Shown in pieces: positions 1-10,613 of a DNA stretch of 36,835 nt. Source of the DNA: Candidatus Nanopelagicales bacterium (GTDB lineage: Bacteria; Actinomycetota; Actinomycetes; S36-B12); NCBI GenBank assembly GCA_030726915.1, contig JANRCR010000047.1, positions 1 to 36,835 of the forward strand. Reading direction: 5' to 3'. A program made the translations under genes and the position numbers. Below the pieces are notes generated by a model. That model was not told where the DNA came from, did not search any database, and worked only from the letters and a program-made list of their open reading frames with translations. How positions within the stretch are numbered: the first letter of the stretch is position 1; every line of letters begins with the position of its first letter.

Positions 1-869
1 AGGTCACACTCGGCGATGGCAGCCTCCATGCTCACGATGTCGCACACCATGGCGATGCCCCGCACCCGCACACCCCCGATGGTGAGCAGCCCGAAGCCCA
101 GGCCACCGGCGGCACCCGCCCCCGCCTCGATGGTGAGGTCCCGCCCTGTGTCCACCTGCACTTCGGTGGCACACACGCGGGCAAAACTGGCCAGAGCCGC
201 ATCCAGGAGTTCGACATCGCCGGCCGTCGCACCCTTTTGCGGGGCAAAGCCGCGCGCCGCGCCCTGCGGGCCGCACAGGGTCGCGTCGACGTCCGTCGCA
301 ACAATCAGGTCAACACCGGCCAGGCGCTCGCGCACGGCCATCACATCGATGCGAATCACGTCAGCCAGTGGCTGGCCTCCCCCATCAAGTCTCACGTCAT
401 TGCCCGCTGCATCCCATGCCCGAGCCCCCAGCGCCGCAAGCATGCCCGCCCCGGCATCCGTCGTGCTGGAGCCACCCAGGCCCACCACGATGCGTCGTAC
501 CCCCGCCGCGACCGCGGTGCTCAGGAGCTCCCCCAATCCGTATGTCGTTGCCTCGAGAGGATGGCGCTGACTCTCCGGGATCTGACCCCAGCCGCATGCC
601 TGGGCGGATTCGACGTACGCCGTGTCATCCACGATCACGATCTCGGCGGCGACGGGGTGTCCCAGGGGACCTCGGACGACCACCGGGAGGGTCCGCCCCG
701 CGAGTGCGTGTCCAACAACGGCGAGGAATCCCGGGCCGCCATCCGACATGGGACGCAGCGTCACGTGATCCCCGGGCGCCCCTCGACGCCAACCCTCAGC
801 GATAGCGGCCGCAGCCTCGAGAGCTGTCAGTGTGCCGGTGAAGTCATCCGGAGCGATGAGGATGCGCAC
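1..869 (-). CDS. Glycerate kinase, 3' end cut by window edge (absent from ORF track because it runs off the end)
   Basis: Reverse-strand translation from GTG at 869: VRILIAPDDFTGTLTALEAAAAIAEGW..., then LVGLGGSSTTDAGAGMLAALGA...LIVATDVDATLCGPQGAARGFAPQKGA; matches the glycerate kinase family 1 pattern. Confidence 0.85.
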   Translation of the reverse strand, partial: MRILIAPDDFTGTLTALEAAAAIAEGWRRGAPGDHVTLRPMSDGGPGFLAVVGHALAGRTLPVVVRGPLGHPVAAEIVIVDDTAYVESAQACGWGQIPESQRHPLEATTYGLGELLSTAVAAGVRRIVVGLGGSSTTDAGAGMLAALGARAWDAAGNDVRLDGGGQPLADVIRIDVMAVRERLAGVDLIVATDVDATLCGPQGAARGFAPQKGATAGDVELLDAALASFARVCATEVQVDTGRDLTIEAGAGAAGGLGFGLLTIGGVRVRGIAMVCDIVSMEAAIAECD

Positions 870-925
870 ATCCGAGACCGTAGCCGCCAAGAGGCCGGTC
901 CGGGCTTCGGTGAGACAATGATCAA

Positions 926-2101
926 ATGGCGTTCACCGAACCTGTCGCTACTCCGCTGGCATTGCTCCTCCTGGGACACGGGGCTGACCCCGATAGCGAG
1001 CGCGGAGTGGAATGTCCCGGCGACCTCCCCCCCGTGAGCGACCCGGATCTTGTCACGCGAGCCGCCGCCGCGAAAGCCGCGCTCGGTGACCGGCTCTACA
1101 TCCTGGGCCACCACTATCAGCGCGACGAGGTCATCCAATTCGCCGACGTGACGGGTGACTCATTTAAGTTATCCCAGCAGGCTGCCGCTCATCCGGAGGC
1201 TGAGTTCATCGTCTTCTGCGGGGTGCACTTCATGGCAGAGAGCGCCGACATCCTCACTGCCGCCAACCAACAGGTGATCCTCCCCGACCTTGCCGCCGGA
1301 TGCTCCATGGCCGACATGGCGGCCATTCACCAGGTCGACGCCGCGTGGCAGGCCATCAGCGCGGCGGGGCTCGCAGATTCCACGATTCCCATCACCTACA
1401 TGAATTCCGCGGCCGACATCAAGGCATTCACCGGTCGCAACCACGGTGCGATCTGCACGTCCAGCAACGCCAAGCGCTCCCTCGAATGGGCCTTTGAGCA
1501 TGGTGAGCGAGTGTTCTTCCTGCCCGATCAGCATCTTGGGCGCAATACCGCTGTCCGTGACCTGGGCCTATCGCTGGATGACTGTGTCGTCTGGGATCCG
1601 CATCACCCCACATTGACTCCCGAGCAACTGCGCGATGCCAAAGTGATCCTCTGGCGCGGCCACTGCTCGGTCCATGGACGCTTCACGGAGTCGAGCGTGA
1701 AGGACGTGCGTGCGCGTGTGCCGGGCGTCACCGTGATCGTCCATCCGGAGTGCCGCTACGAGGTCGTGGAGATGGCCGATCTCGTGGGGTCGACGGAATT
1801 CATCATCACCGCGATCGAGGAAGCACCCCCGGGCAGCTCCTTCGCCGTCGGCACCGAACTCAATCTTGTCCGCCGGCTCGCCCTGCGCCACCCCGACAAG
1901 ACCGTGGTCTTCCTGGATCGCGATGTCTGTTTTTGCTCCACGATGAATCGCATCGACCTACCCCACCTGGTGTGGACTCTGGAAAACTTGCTTCAGGGCC
2001 GAGTCGTCAACCAGATCACCGTTGAGGACGAGTCAGCGAAGTGGGCGCGGGTGGCACTTGACCGCATGCTGGCACTCCCCGGAGTCGGCGCGAAGGATTA
2101 G
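926..2101 (+). CDS. nadA: Quinolinate synthase NadA
   Basis: LYILGHHYQRDEVIQFADVTGDSFKLSQ, FCGVHFMAESADILT, LPDLAAGCSMADM, ICTSSNA, VHPEC: typical NadA motifs and Fe-S cysteines. Confidence 0.95.
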   Translation: MAFTEPVATPLALLLLGHGADPDSERGVECPGDLPPVSDPDLVTRAAAAKAALGDRLYILGHHYQRDEVIQFADVTGDSFKLSQQAAAHPEAEFIVFCGVHFMAESADILTAANQQVILPDLAAGCSMADMAAIHQVDAAWQAISAAGLADSTIPITYMNSAADIKAFTGRNHGAICTSSNAKRSLEWAFEHGERVFFLPDQHLGRNTAVRDLGLSLDDCVVWDPHHPTLTPEQLRDAKVILWRGHCSVHGRFTESSVKDVRARVPGVTVIVHPECRYEVVEMADLVGSTEFIITAIEEAPPGSSFAVGTELNLVRRLALRHPDKTVVFLDRDVCFCSTMNRIDLPHLVWTLENLLQGRVVNQITVEDESAKWARVALDRMLALPGVGAKD

Positions 2102-2119
2102 CCGACCGGCACAACCGGG

Positions 2120-2701
2120 CTAGACGGGATCCTGCAGGCCGGGGGCGTCCCACACCGGGAACCACCGAGACAGATCCGCTTCCCAGGGAAGTTCCCCACG
2201 CAGCAGGTCGCGGACCTGCAATTCCACGACAGAATCCCGGCGCTCATCTGCCTGGGGGGCGAAGGGATAGAACGTGCCGCGCTTGTAGAGGTAGATCAGC
2301 GCCATGCGCGTGCCACGAGGGTCCTGGAAGGGCACGAGCGAACACAGCAATTGCGGTCCGAATCCGTGATCTGACAGCGTCACGTTGACCGCGTGCAAGT
2401 CCGTGACCACGGCACCCACATCCGGGGGATCGGTGGTGACGACGATCCAGGTATAACCAAAGTGATCCGACACCACGCGGATCGGTGGCCCCTCGTCGGC
2501 GTCGAGCAGCGCACGGATCTCCGCCTCCACATCGGCGAAGGCTCGGCCCTCCGCCGGACGGAAGGCCACGGCTCCCTCGCCTGTCGAGAGATAGTCCAGG
2601 GACACCTGAAGCGTGATCGCGGCCGACGGGATCGCGAAGAGTGAGTCCAGATTGGGACGCACCGGCTTGCGTCGACCCCGGAGGCCGTCCATGAAGCCCA
2701 C
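2120..2701 (-). CDS. PspA-associated protein PspAB-like
   Basis: MGFMDGLRGRRKPVRPNLDSLFAIPSAAITLQ...; recognised family appearance plus position directly after htpX and pspA. Confidence 0.7.
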   Translation of the reverse strand: MGFMDGLRGRRKPVRPNLDSLFAIPSAAITLQVSLDYLSTGEGAVAFRPAEGRAFADVEAEIRALLDADEGPPIRVVSDHFGYTWIVVTTDPPDVGAVVTDLHAVNVTLSDHGFGPQLLCSLVPFQDPRGTRMALIYLYKRGTFYPFAPQADERRDSVVELQVRDLLRGELPWEADLSRWFPVWDAPGLQDPV

Positions 2702-3615
2702 TAGCGCTGGCCTAGATCCGTCGCGATCTTGGCCAATTGCTCCAGGCGCTTTTGCAAGGGCGGGTGAGTGGACATCAGGGACTCGAGCCCGAAGCCACCG
2801 CTGCCGCGGCCCTTGGAGAAGGCGGGCACGAAGGCAAAGGAGGCGATGGGCTCCATCTGGCGTAGATCGCGCGTCGGGATAGCGGCCATCTCACCGGACA
2901 CCTTCTGCAGCGCCGTGGCAAGTGCGGTGGGCTTCCCCGTGATCAGGGCGGCGCCACGGTCGGCACCAAGCTCGCGATAGCGCGATAGCGCGCGGATCAG
3001 CAGGAAGGAGACCAGGTACACGAGCACGCTGACGACCATGACGACGAGGAAGATCACTGCGGAATTTTGATCACGGCGGTCGCGCATCATGGACCCCCAC
3101 ATGACGGACCGGACCATGAAACCCGCGAGAATGGCGCTGAACGACGCGATCGTCATGACGGTCACGTCCTTGTGGGCCACGTGCGACAACTCGTGCGCCA
3201 GAACCCCTTCGAGCTCATCGCGGTCCAGCCGCCGAAGCAGACCGGTCGTCACGACGACGACGGAGCGCTTCGACGTGCGACCGGTCGCAAAAGCATTGGG
3301 TGCATCGTTGTCGGCGATCGCGATGCGCGGCTTCTCCATATCGGCCATCGCACACAGGCGATCGACTATTCCGTGGACCTGGGGGGCCTGCTCCGGTGTG
3401 ACGACGTGTGCCTTCATCGCCCCCATGGCCAGGGAATCGGAGAACCACCACTGGCCGAAGAGCAAGCCGCCACTGATGAGAATCACCCAGAGTGCATTGA
3501 CACCGACGGCGTAGAGGACCGCGGCGAGGATGACGTAGAGCAGGCCGAGCCCAAACATGGTGCCAAACATGCGGGCGGACAGACCGCGGTCGGTTCCGTA
3601 GCGAGTGCGTGCCAT
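2701..3615 (-). CDS. htpX: M48 family zinc metalloprotease HtpX
   Basis: HELSHVAHKD zinc motif, N-terminal TM segments, RELGADRGAALITG. Confidence 0.92.
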   Translation of the reverse strand: MARTRYGTDRGLSARMFGTMFGLGLLYVILAAVLYAVGVNALWVILISGGLLFGQWWFSDSLAMGAMKAHVVTPEQAPQVHGIVDRLCAMADMEKPRIAIADNDAPNAFATGRTSKRSVVVVTTGLLRRLDRDELEGVLAHELSHVAHKDVTVMTIASFSAILAGFMVRSVMWGSMMRDRRDQNSAVIFLVVMVVSVLVYLVSFLLIRALSRYRELGADRGAALITGKPTALATALQKVSGEMAAIPTRDLRQMEPIASFAFVPAFSKGRGSGGFGLESLMSTHPPLQKRLEQLAKIATDLGQR

Positions 3616-3632
3616 GTGTGGTTCCGAAACCC

Positions 3633-4370
3633 CTACGCCTTATCGCCCTCGATAGCCGCCGGGTTGCCGCCTGACCCGAGCTCAAGCCGGATCTGCGCCA
3701 GTTCGTCATCCACCTGACTCTGGCTCGCCATGCGCTCCAACTCAACGGTCAGGTTGTCCTTGCCCGTACTTGATACATCGTCCAGGGCACCTGAGGCCAC
3801 CAACTCGTCAATGGCACCGGCTCGCGCCTGCATCTGTGCGGTCTTGTCCTCAGCGCGCTGGACAGCAAGGCCAACATCGCCGAGTTCACTGGAGATACCG
3901 GCGAATGCCTCATTAATCTTGGTCTGCGCCTCGGCTGCGGAGTAGGTCGCCTTGATTGTTTCCTTCTTCGTCCTGAAGGCATCCACCTTGGCCTGCAGTT
4001 GCTGGGACGCAGCGATCAGCTTCTCCTCCTGATCTTGCAACTGAGCCAGTTGGACCTGGAGGTCTGCGACCTGATTTTGCAATCCACTCTTGCGGGTGAG
4101 CGCCTCGCGAGCGAGATCCTCGCGTCCGCCGCTCAGCGCCGCCTTGGCCTGGGCCGACAGCTTGTCCGTCTGCTGAGACAGCGTCTGGATCTGCAATTCG
4201 ATGCGCTTGCGGCTCGTGGCAACGTCCGCCACACCGCGGCGTACCTTCTGGAGCAACTCCAACTGCTTTTCGTAGGAGTAGTCAAGCGTCTCGCGGGGGT
4301 CTTCGGCCCGATCGAGGGCCTTGTTGGCCTTCGAGGCGAAGATGAGCTTAAAGCGCTGCCACATACCCAT
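3633..4370 (-). CDS. pspA: PspA/IM30 (ESCRT-III-like) phage shock protein A; start chosen at MGMWQRFKLIF within ORF 3633..4445
   Basis: MGMWQRFKLIFASKANKALDRAEDPRETLDYSYEKQLELLQKVRRGVADVATSRKR and long coiled coil. Confidence 0.9.
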   Translation of the reverse strand: MGMWQRFKLIFASKANKALDRAEDPRETLDYSYEKQLELLQKVRRGVADVATSRKRIELQIQTLSQQTDKLSAQAKAALSGGREDLAREALTRKSGLQNQVADLQVQLAQLQDQEEKLIAASQQLQAKVDAFRTKKETIKATYSAAEAQTKINEAFAGISSELGDVGLAVQRAEDKTAQMQARAGAIDELVASGALDDVSSTGKDNLTVELERMASQSQVDDELAQIRLELGSGGNPAAIEGDKA

Positions 4371-4520
4371 GGTGTCCTCCTGCCGGGTGGATATCTCCCT
4401 CCAGACTAGGGGGCGGTCCCGGGCCACGCGCCCCGGCTCGGACATCGGACCCGGGAGCTCGGGAGATCCATCCCCCGCGGTCGGCTCCGATCGCTGCGCT
4501 CGCGGCGATAGATTGCCAGC

Positions 4521-5126
4521 ATGTTTGGACGTAGGGAGACCCCCGTGGACCCGCAGCCCCTCGACCCCGCGGATGGGAGTCCCGCCAGCGGCAAGGGACG
4601 ACCGACTCCCTCACGCAAAGAAGCCGAGGCAGCCCGCAAGCAGGCGCTGAAGGCGCCGAAGGATCCCCGGGCGGCGCGACGAGCTGCTCGTGGGCGCGAC
4701 CGGGCTGCCCGGGCCCAGCAGCGGGCGGCTCTCATGGCCGGCGACGAGAGGGCGCTGCCCGCGCGCGATCAGGGTCCTGTCCGACGCTACGTGCGCGACT
4801 ACGTGGACAGCAGATTCACCATCGCGGAGTACTTCATCTTTGTCGCACTCGCCGTCCTCGTGCTGGGCTTCATCCCCAACCCGGTGATCCAATTTGCCGT
4901 CTCGATCTCGTGGATGGTGTTGATCGCCCTGGTGGCTTTCGACGAACTATTCCTGCTGGTTCGACTCAACTCAGCGCTGCGCAAGCGCTTCCCCGACAAG
5001 GCTGAGCGCAAGGGCGCGCTCTGGTACGCCGGACTACGCACCTTGCAACTGCGACGCTTCCGACTCCCCCCGCCCCGACTGCGTCGCGGCGAAACGCCGG
5101 AAGAACCTCGCACGCACCGCGACTAG
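4521..5126 (+). CDS. DUF3043-type membrane protein
   Basis: Basic N-terminus (GKGRPTPSRKEAEAARK) followed by a C-terminal TM pair and RFPDKAERKGALWYAGLRTLQLRRFRLPPPRL, typical of the family. Confidence 0.8.
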   Translation: MFGRRETPVDPQPLDPADGSPASGKGRPTPSRKEAEAARKQALKAPKDPRAARRAARGRDRAARAQQRAALMAGDERALPARDQGPVRRYVRDYVDSRFTIAEYFIFVALAVLVLGFIPNPVIQFAVSISWMVLIALVAFDELFLLVRLNSALRKRFPDKAERKGALWYAGLRTLQLRRFRLPPPRLRRGETPEEPRTHRD

Positions 5127-5151
5127 GCCCGGTCGGGGCTCCAGCCGCGTG

Positions 5152-5367
5152 TCACGGGGTGGGGTGCAGGCTCATCGGCCCGTACACCTGACGGGCGTCC
5201 TCCCACAGCACAACGGCGTCAACGCCACCGTCGAGGAGTTCCTTCCACGTCTCACCGAGCCAGGTCTCGGCGTCAGTTTGCGTGGGGAAGGGCGTCATGA
5301 CGGCGCATCCGGGCGGGTCCGCGACGGGGGCGCCCTCGAGATTGGTGAAGATCCAGGTCCAGGCCAT
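5152..5367 (-). CDS. Small conserved hypothetical protein
   Basis: MAWTWIFTNLEGAPVADPPGCAVMTPFPTQTDAETWLGETWKELLDGGVDAVVLWEDARQVYGPMSLHPTP; compositionally protein-like; longer upstream extension of the ORF is arginine-rich and overlaps the riboswitch, so rejected as start. Confidence 0.65.
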   Translation of the reverse strand: MAWTWIFTNLEGAPVADPPGCAVMTPFPTQTDAETWLGETWKELLDGGVDAVVLWEDARQVYGPMSLHPTP

Positions 5368-5439
5368 GGGAGGACGGTACGCCGAACCGGGGCCGGGCGC
5401 GCCCCCTTTGACTCTCCTGGCACTCCGTGGTCGGATGAG

Positions 5440-5575
5440 ACCCACAAGTGAATACGCGCCCGATGTCCAGGGGAAGCCGGTGAGAATCCGGCGCTGACCC
5501 GCAACCGTGAGCACCGCAGGGAGTCGTGAAGACCTGCGGGCAAGTCGGAGCACCTGGCGGGCGCGAGCGCCTCGT
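5440..5575 (+). promoter_or_regulatory. Cobalamin riboswitch (boundaries approximate)
   Basis: Conserved core GGGGAAGCCGGTGAGAATCCGGCGCTGACCCGCAACCGTGA (from about 5470) and AAGTCGGAGCACCTGGC; long-range stem CGCGCCCG (5455-5462) with CGGGCGCG (5558-5565). Confidence 0.93.
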
Positions 5576-5691
5576 GATGTTGCCGGTTGGCGATGTCACC
5601 CCGTCGAGGTCTACGGGACGTCGTGGCACTTGTGGATGCGAGTCCATGAGCGACCGTGTACGTCTGGTGGGTCGCTCACCCTGGAGTGCAC

Positions 5692-6810
5692 ATGCACGCG
5701 TTCATCCGCATGGCCGGCGCGCGAACTCAGCGCCGCAATGTCCCGCGGTTATCTGTCGCCCTCGTCGCCTTTGTCACAGCCCTCGGTGTGACCCTCGGAC
5801 TCATGACCACCTCGGTGCACGCGGCCGAGCCCGATACGCGGGGCCTCTTCGGACAGCAAGATCCGACGTACAACGGCGTATACCGTCAATCGGCCTCCGT
5901 GTTGGGACTCGCTGCCGTCGGCATCACCGCCCCCCGGCCCACCGTCACCTGGCTGCTGCGCCAGCAGTGCGCTGACGGCTCCTTCACCGGTTACCGCCTC
6001 GATCCCACGCAGGCCTGCCCCGAACCCGATCTGGTCAGTTTCACAGGACCGGACACCAACTCCACGGCGATGGCCGTCATGGCTTTGCGAGCCCTCACCG
6101 CGCGGTACACCGGATCTGCACGGGATGCGCAGCGCAAGACCGCCGTCAAGGGGGCAGCTGCGCGTGCTGCTGCGTGGCTGACTCAACAACAACTCAGCGA
6201 CGGCGGATGGGAATGGATCCGCGGGCTTGGAGCCGATGCAACGTCGACGTCCATGGCCCTGGCCGCCATCGGGCGGAAGGCAACGCCCACGAGCCGCCGC
6301 GGATCAACGTGGTTGAGACGTGCCATGAGCATCGAGTCCAACTGTGGCGTGGCCTTCCAGCCGGGCAGTCTGGTCGATCCCCTGTCGACAAGTTGGACTC
6401 TCATCGGTGCCGAAGGCGCCCTGCCCTACGTGCGCTACACAGGCCCACGGACCCTCACCCCGTGTACTGGTGCGCAGCCGGGTGTCTTGGCTGCGGGCAC
6501 CTGGCTCGCATCCGCGCTCATCGACGGGGAGGGACAGATCCCCTCGCCGTACTCACCCGATGAGACGGACTGGAACGCCACCGCTCTCGCCACGCTGGGC
6601 CTGTCCCAGTCACACGGGTCCACCGGTGCTCTACGCCTTGGCCTGGCCGCGCTGAAGAGCAACGTCTCGGCGTACGCCGAATCCGCTGATGGAGACATTC
6701 CTGCCGCCCTCGGCACTCTGCTCATGGTCGCGCACGCAGCCAACGCCAACCCTCGAGACTTCGGTGGAGTCAATCTGCCCGCTCGACTCCTCGCCACCGT
6801 GCAGAAGTAA
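5692..6810 (+). CDS. Secreted prenyltransferase/squalene-oxidase-repeat (alpha/alpha-barrel) protein, putative corrinoid-binding surface protein
   Basis: Signal peptide (RLSVALVAFVTALGVTLGLMTTSVHAAEPD); repeats VTWLLRQQCADGSFTGY and AAWLTQQQLSDGGWEWIRGLGADATSTSMALAAI typical of terpenoid-cyclase toroid; first gene after the B12 riboswitch. Confidence 0.8.
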   Translation: MHAFIRMAGARTQRRNVPRLSVALVAFVTALGVTLGLMTTSVHAAEPDTRGLFGQQDPTYNGVYRQSASVLGLAAVGITAPRPTVTWLLRQQCADGSFTGYRLDPTQACPEPDLVSFTGPDTNSTAMAVMALRALTARYTGSARDAQRKTAVKGAAARAAAWLTQQQLSDGGWEWIRGLGADATSTSMALAAIGRKATPTSRRGSTWLRRAMSIESNCGVAFQPGSLVDPLSTSWTLIGAEGALPYVRYTGPRTLTPCTGAQPGVLAAGTWLASALIDGEGQIPSPYSPDETDWNATALATLGLSQSHGSTGALRLGLAALKSNVSAYAESADGDIPAALGTLLMVAHAANANPRDFGGVNLPARLLATVQK

Positions 6811-6841
6811 TCATCCAGACGGCTGATAGGACTTCCCGAGC

Positions 6842-7788
<947 letters not shown>

Positions 7789-7792
<4 letters not shown>

Positions 7793-8958
7793 CCGCGGTC
7801 GGGGTGGAGACAGCGGGAGTCGACCTCACCGCTGTCCGTGGGCCGGGCGGAGTGCGCACCCGTGGGCGACGGCGCCTCCCGCGCGCACTGCATCCCGGGG
7901 CCTGGTGGCTCTGGGCTGCTGGCCTGGCGATCGCGGCATCACGCACGACGAATCCGCTGCTCCTGGTGTTGATCGTCGCCGTCGCGGGCTACGTCGTCTC
8001 CGCTCGAAGGTCTCAGGCACCCTGGGCCCGATCCTTCGGCTTCTTCCTCAAACTCGGCCTCGTGGTCATCGCCATCCGCGTCCTCTTTCAAGCCATCGTC
8101 GCCGCGCCCATCGGCACGACGATTCTGGTGACGCTGCCGTCGTTCACACTGCCCGAGATCATGGCCGGAGTCCGGCTCGGCGGCCCCATCACCGCGGAGT
8201 CCCTCATCGCCGCCCTCTACGACGGTATGCGACTCGCCACCATCCTCATCTGCATCGGGGCGGCCAACTCTCTGGCGTCACCGGCACGCCTGCTCAAGGC
8301 TGTTCCGTCGGCCCTGTACGAATTCGGCCTGTCCATCGTCATCGCCGTGACCTTCGCACCGCAATTGGTCACCGACCTGGACCGCATCCGCTCCGCTCGC
8401 CGCCTCCGTGGACGCGCCATCGGTGGCCTCCGCGGCACAGCGGGGTCGGCACTGCCCGTCCTCGAGGGTGCCCTGGAGCGCTCCATCACCCTCGCGGCCG
8501 CCATGGACTCACGTGGATACGGTCGCCAGGCGCATCGCTCGCGGATGGTGCGGCGGACCACGGGCGCGGCACTCCTCGGTGCCCTCGTCATGGTGGTCAT
8601 CGGCACCTACGCACTGCTGGACGCTTCCGCGCCCGCCGCTCTCGGCCTCCCTCTCCTGGCGACCGGTTTCATCCTCGGCGGCATCGGCTTCGCCCTCGCG
8701 GGGCGTCGTTCGATCCGCACCCGCTATCGGCCAGACCCGTGGACATGGCCTGAGTGGGGCGTGACACCCTGCGCGCTCGCCACGGCCGGCATCGTCGTCG
8801 CCGCCAGCGTGCAGGGTGTCTCCGGCCTCATCGCTCCGGTGGATCCGATCGCCTGGCCCACCGTTCCCGCCGTCGCCGTGCTCGCCATCCTCATCAGTGC
8901 GCTGCCCGCTGTCATCACACCACCCGTGCCCGACTCCGCCAGAGGATCCAGGACATGA
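7789..8958 (+). CDS. ECF transporter T component (CbiQ/EcfT-like)
   Basis: Multi-TM; VIAVTFAPQLVTDLDRIRSARRLRGR, LEGALERSITLAAAMDSRGYGR (ARG-type EcfT coupling motifs); GTG start overlaps previous stop (GTGA). Confidence 0.88.
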
Positions 8959-10613
8959 GCCCGATGGTGGATTTTGCCTCGGTCACCGTGACCTACTCCG
9001 GCGCCGTGCAACCCACCCTGCTCGACGTCAATCTGCAGATCGATGAGGGTGAATTGGTGCTCGTCGTGGGCGAGACGGGCAGCGGCAAGACCACATTGCT
9101 GCGTGCCATCAACGGACTCGTGCCTCACTTCACGGGGGGCACGCTCGCGGGTCGCGTCACCGTCGCGGGCCGTGATACGTCGACTCATCGTCCGCGCGAC
9201 CTGGCCGATGTGGTCGGCGTCGTCCCGCAGGATCCCCTGTCCTCGTTCGTCACGGACACGGTCGAGGAAGAACTCGCCTACGGCATGGAGTGCCTGGGCA
9301 TCCTCCCCGATGTCATGCGCCGACGCGTCGAGGAGACCCTCGACCTGCTGGGACTTGCGGACGTGCGGAATCGCCCGCTCCTCAGCCTCTCCGGAGGTCA
9401 GCGTCAACGCGTCGCTATCGGCGCAGTCCTGACATCACACCCCCGCGTGCTTGTGCTCGATGAGCCCACGAGCGCACTGGATCCCGGGGCGGCGGAGGAG
9501 GTCCTCTCGACACTGCAGCGCCTCGTCCATGACCTCGGCATCACCGTGATCCTGGCGGAGCATCGACTGGAGCGGGTCCTGGAGTACGCCGACCGGGTCG
9601 TGCACGTCCCCGGTGCCGGACGTCCCGTCATCGTCGGTTCGCCGCAGGACATCATGGCAACGTCACCGGTGGCTCCACCCGTCGTACGCCTGGGTCGTCT
9701 CGCTGGCTGGTCACCCCTGCCCATGTCTGTGCGCGATGCTCGGCGTCGGGCCCCCGCGTTGCGCGAACGTCTGCATCCGCCGGCTGGCGCCCGGGGGAAT
9801 GTGCGATCACCGTCGCCACCGTCCCTCGACAGCGGACGCGACTGTGTCATCAGCATCGACCGCACGCGTGCGTCCTACGGACATGTGCCGGCCCTGCGCG
9901 GCATCACTCTCGACATCGCTCAGGGTGAGGTCATCGCGCTGATGGGGCGCAACGGAGCGGGCAAATCAACCCTGCTGTCCACCCTCGTGGGACTACGTCG
10001 ACCCGATGCAGGCACGGTTCGCATCGACGGCGTGGACCCGGCGACCATGACGGGACCACGCCTCATCGGCCGGATCGGGCTTGTCCCGCAGGACAGTTCC
10101 GACCTGCTGACCCGCGACAGCGTGGCGGAGGAGTGCACCGACGCCGATCGCGATGCGGGCATGCCGCACGGAAGCACTCAGGATCTCCTGGCCCGCATTG
10201 CGCCGGAGATCAGCGCCCAGACACATCCACGAGACCTGTCCGAGGGACAGCGCCTCGCACTTGCACTGTCGGTTGTGCTCGTCGCCTCTCCCCTCGTCCT
10301 CCTCCTTGATGAGCCCACGCGGGGGTTGGACTATCCCACCAAGGAGCGTCTCTCAGCACTCCTGCGTGACCTGGCCGCCTCCGGCCACGCCATCGTCATC
10401 GCAACACATGACGTCGAGCTCGCGGCCGAGACGGCGACGCGCGTCGTCGTCCTTGCCGATGGCGAGATTGTGGCTGACGGGCCCACCGCACATGTCGTCA
10501 TCGGATCACCGCTCTTTGCCCCCCAGGTCGCCAAGATTCTCGCGACGGCAGACGGCGGTGACGTGCCTCTCACGGTCGCGGCCGTGCGAGACCTGCTGGC
10601 GGTGAGTGGGTGA
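8955..10613 (+). CDS. ECF transporter ATPase with two fused ABC domains (EcfA-EcfA' fusion)
   Basis: NBD1: GETGSGKTT / LSGGQRQRVAIGAVL / VLVLDEPTSALD; NBD2: GRNGAGKST / LSEGQRLALALSV / LLLDEPTRGLD; ATGA overlap with the T component. Confidence 0.92.
   Translation: MSPMVDFASVTVTYSGAVQPTLLDVNLQIDEGELVLVVGETGSGKTTLLRAINGLVPHFTGGTLAGRVTVAGRDTSTHRPRDLADVVGVVPQDPLSSFVTDTVEEELAYGMECLGILPDVMRRRVEETLDLLGLADVRNRPLLSLSGGQRQRVAIGAVLTSHPRVLVLDEPTSALDPGAAEEVLSTLQRLVHDLGITVILAEHRLERVLEYADRVVHVPGAGRPVIVGSPQDIMATSPVAPPVVRLGRLAGWSPLPMSVRDARRRAPALRERLHPPAGARGNVRSPSPPSLDSGRDCVISIDRTRASYGHVPALRGITLDIAQGEVIALMGRNGAGKSTLLSTLVGLRRPDAGTVRIDGVDPATMTGPRLIGRIGLVPQDSSDLLTRDSVAEECTDADRDAGMPHGSTQDLLARIAPEISAQTHPRDLSEGQRLALALSVVLVASPLVLLLDEPTRGLDYPTKERLSALLRDLAASGHAIVIATHDVELAAETATRVVVLADGEIVADGPTAHVVIGSPLFAPQVAKILATADGGDVPLTVAAVRDLLAVSG

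Noticed and set aside
237-1037. 266-aa plus-strand ORF
   Set aside because: Antisense to the glycerate kinase and overlaps nadA; no recognisable domain.
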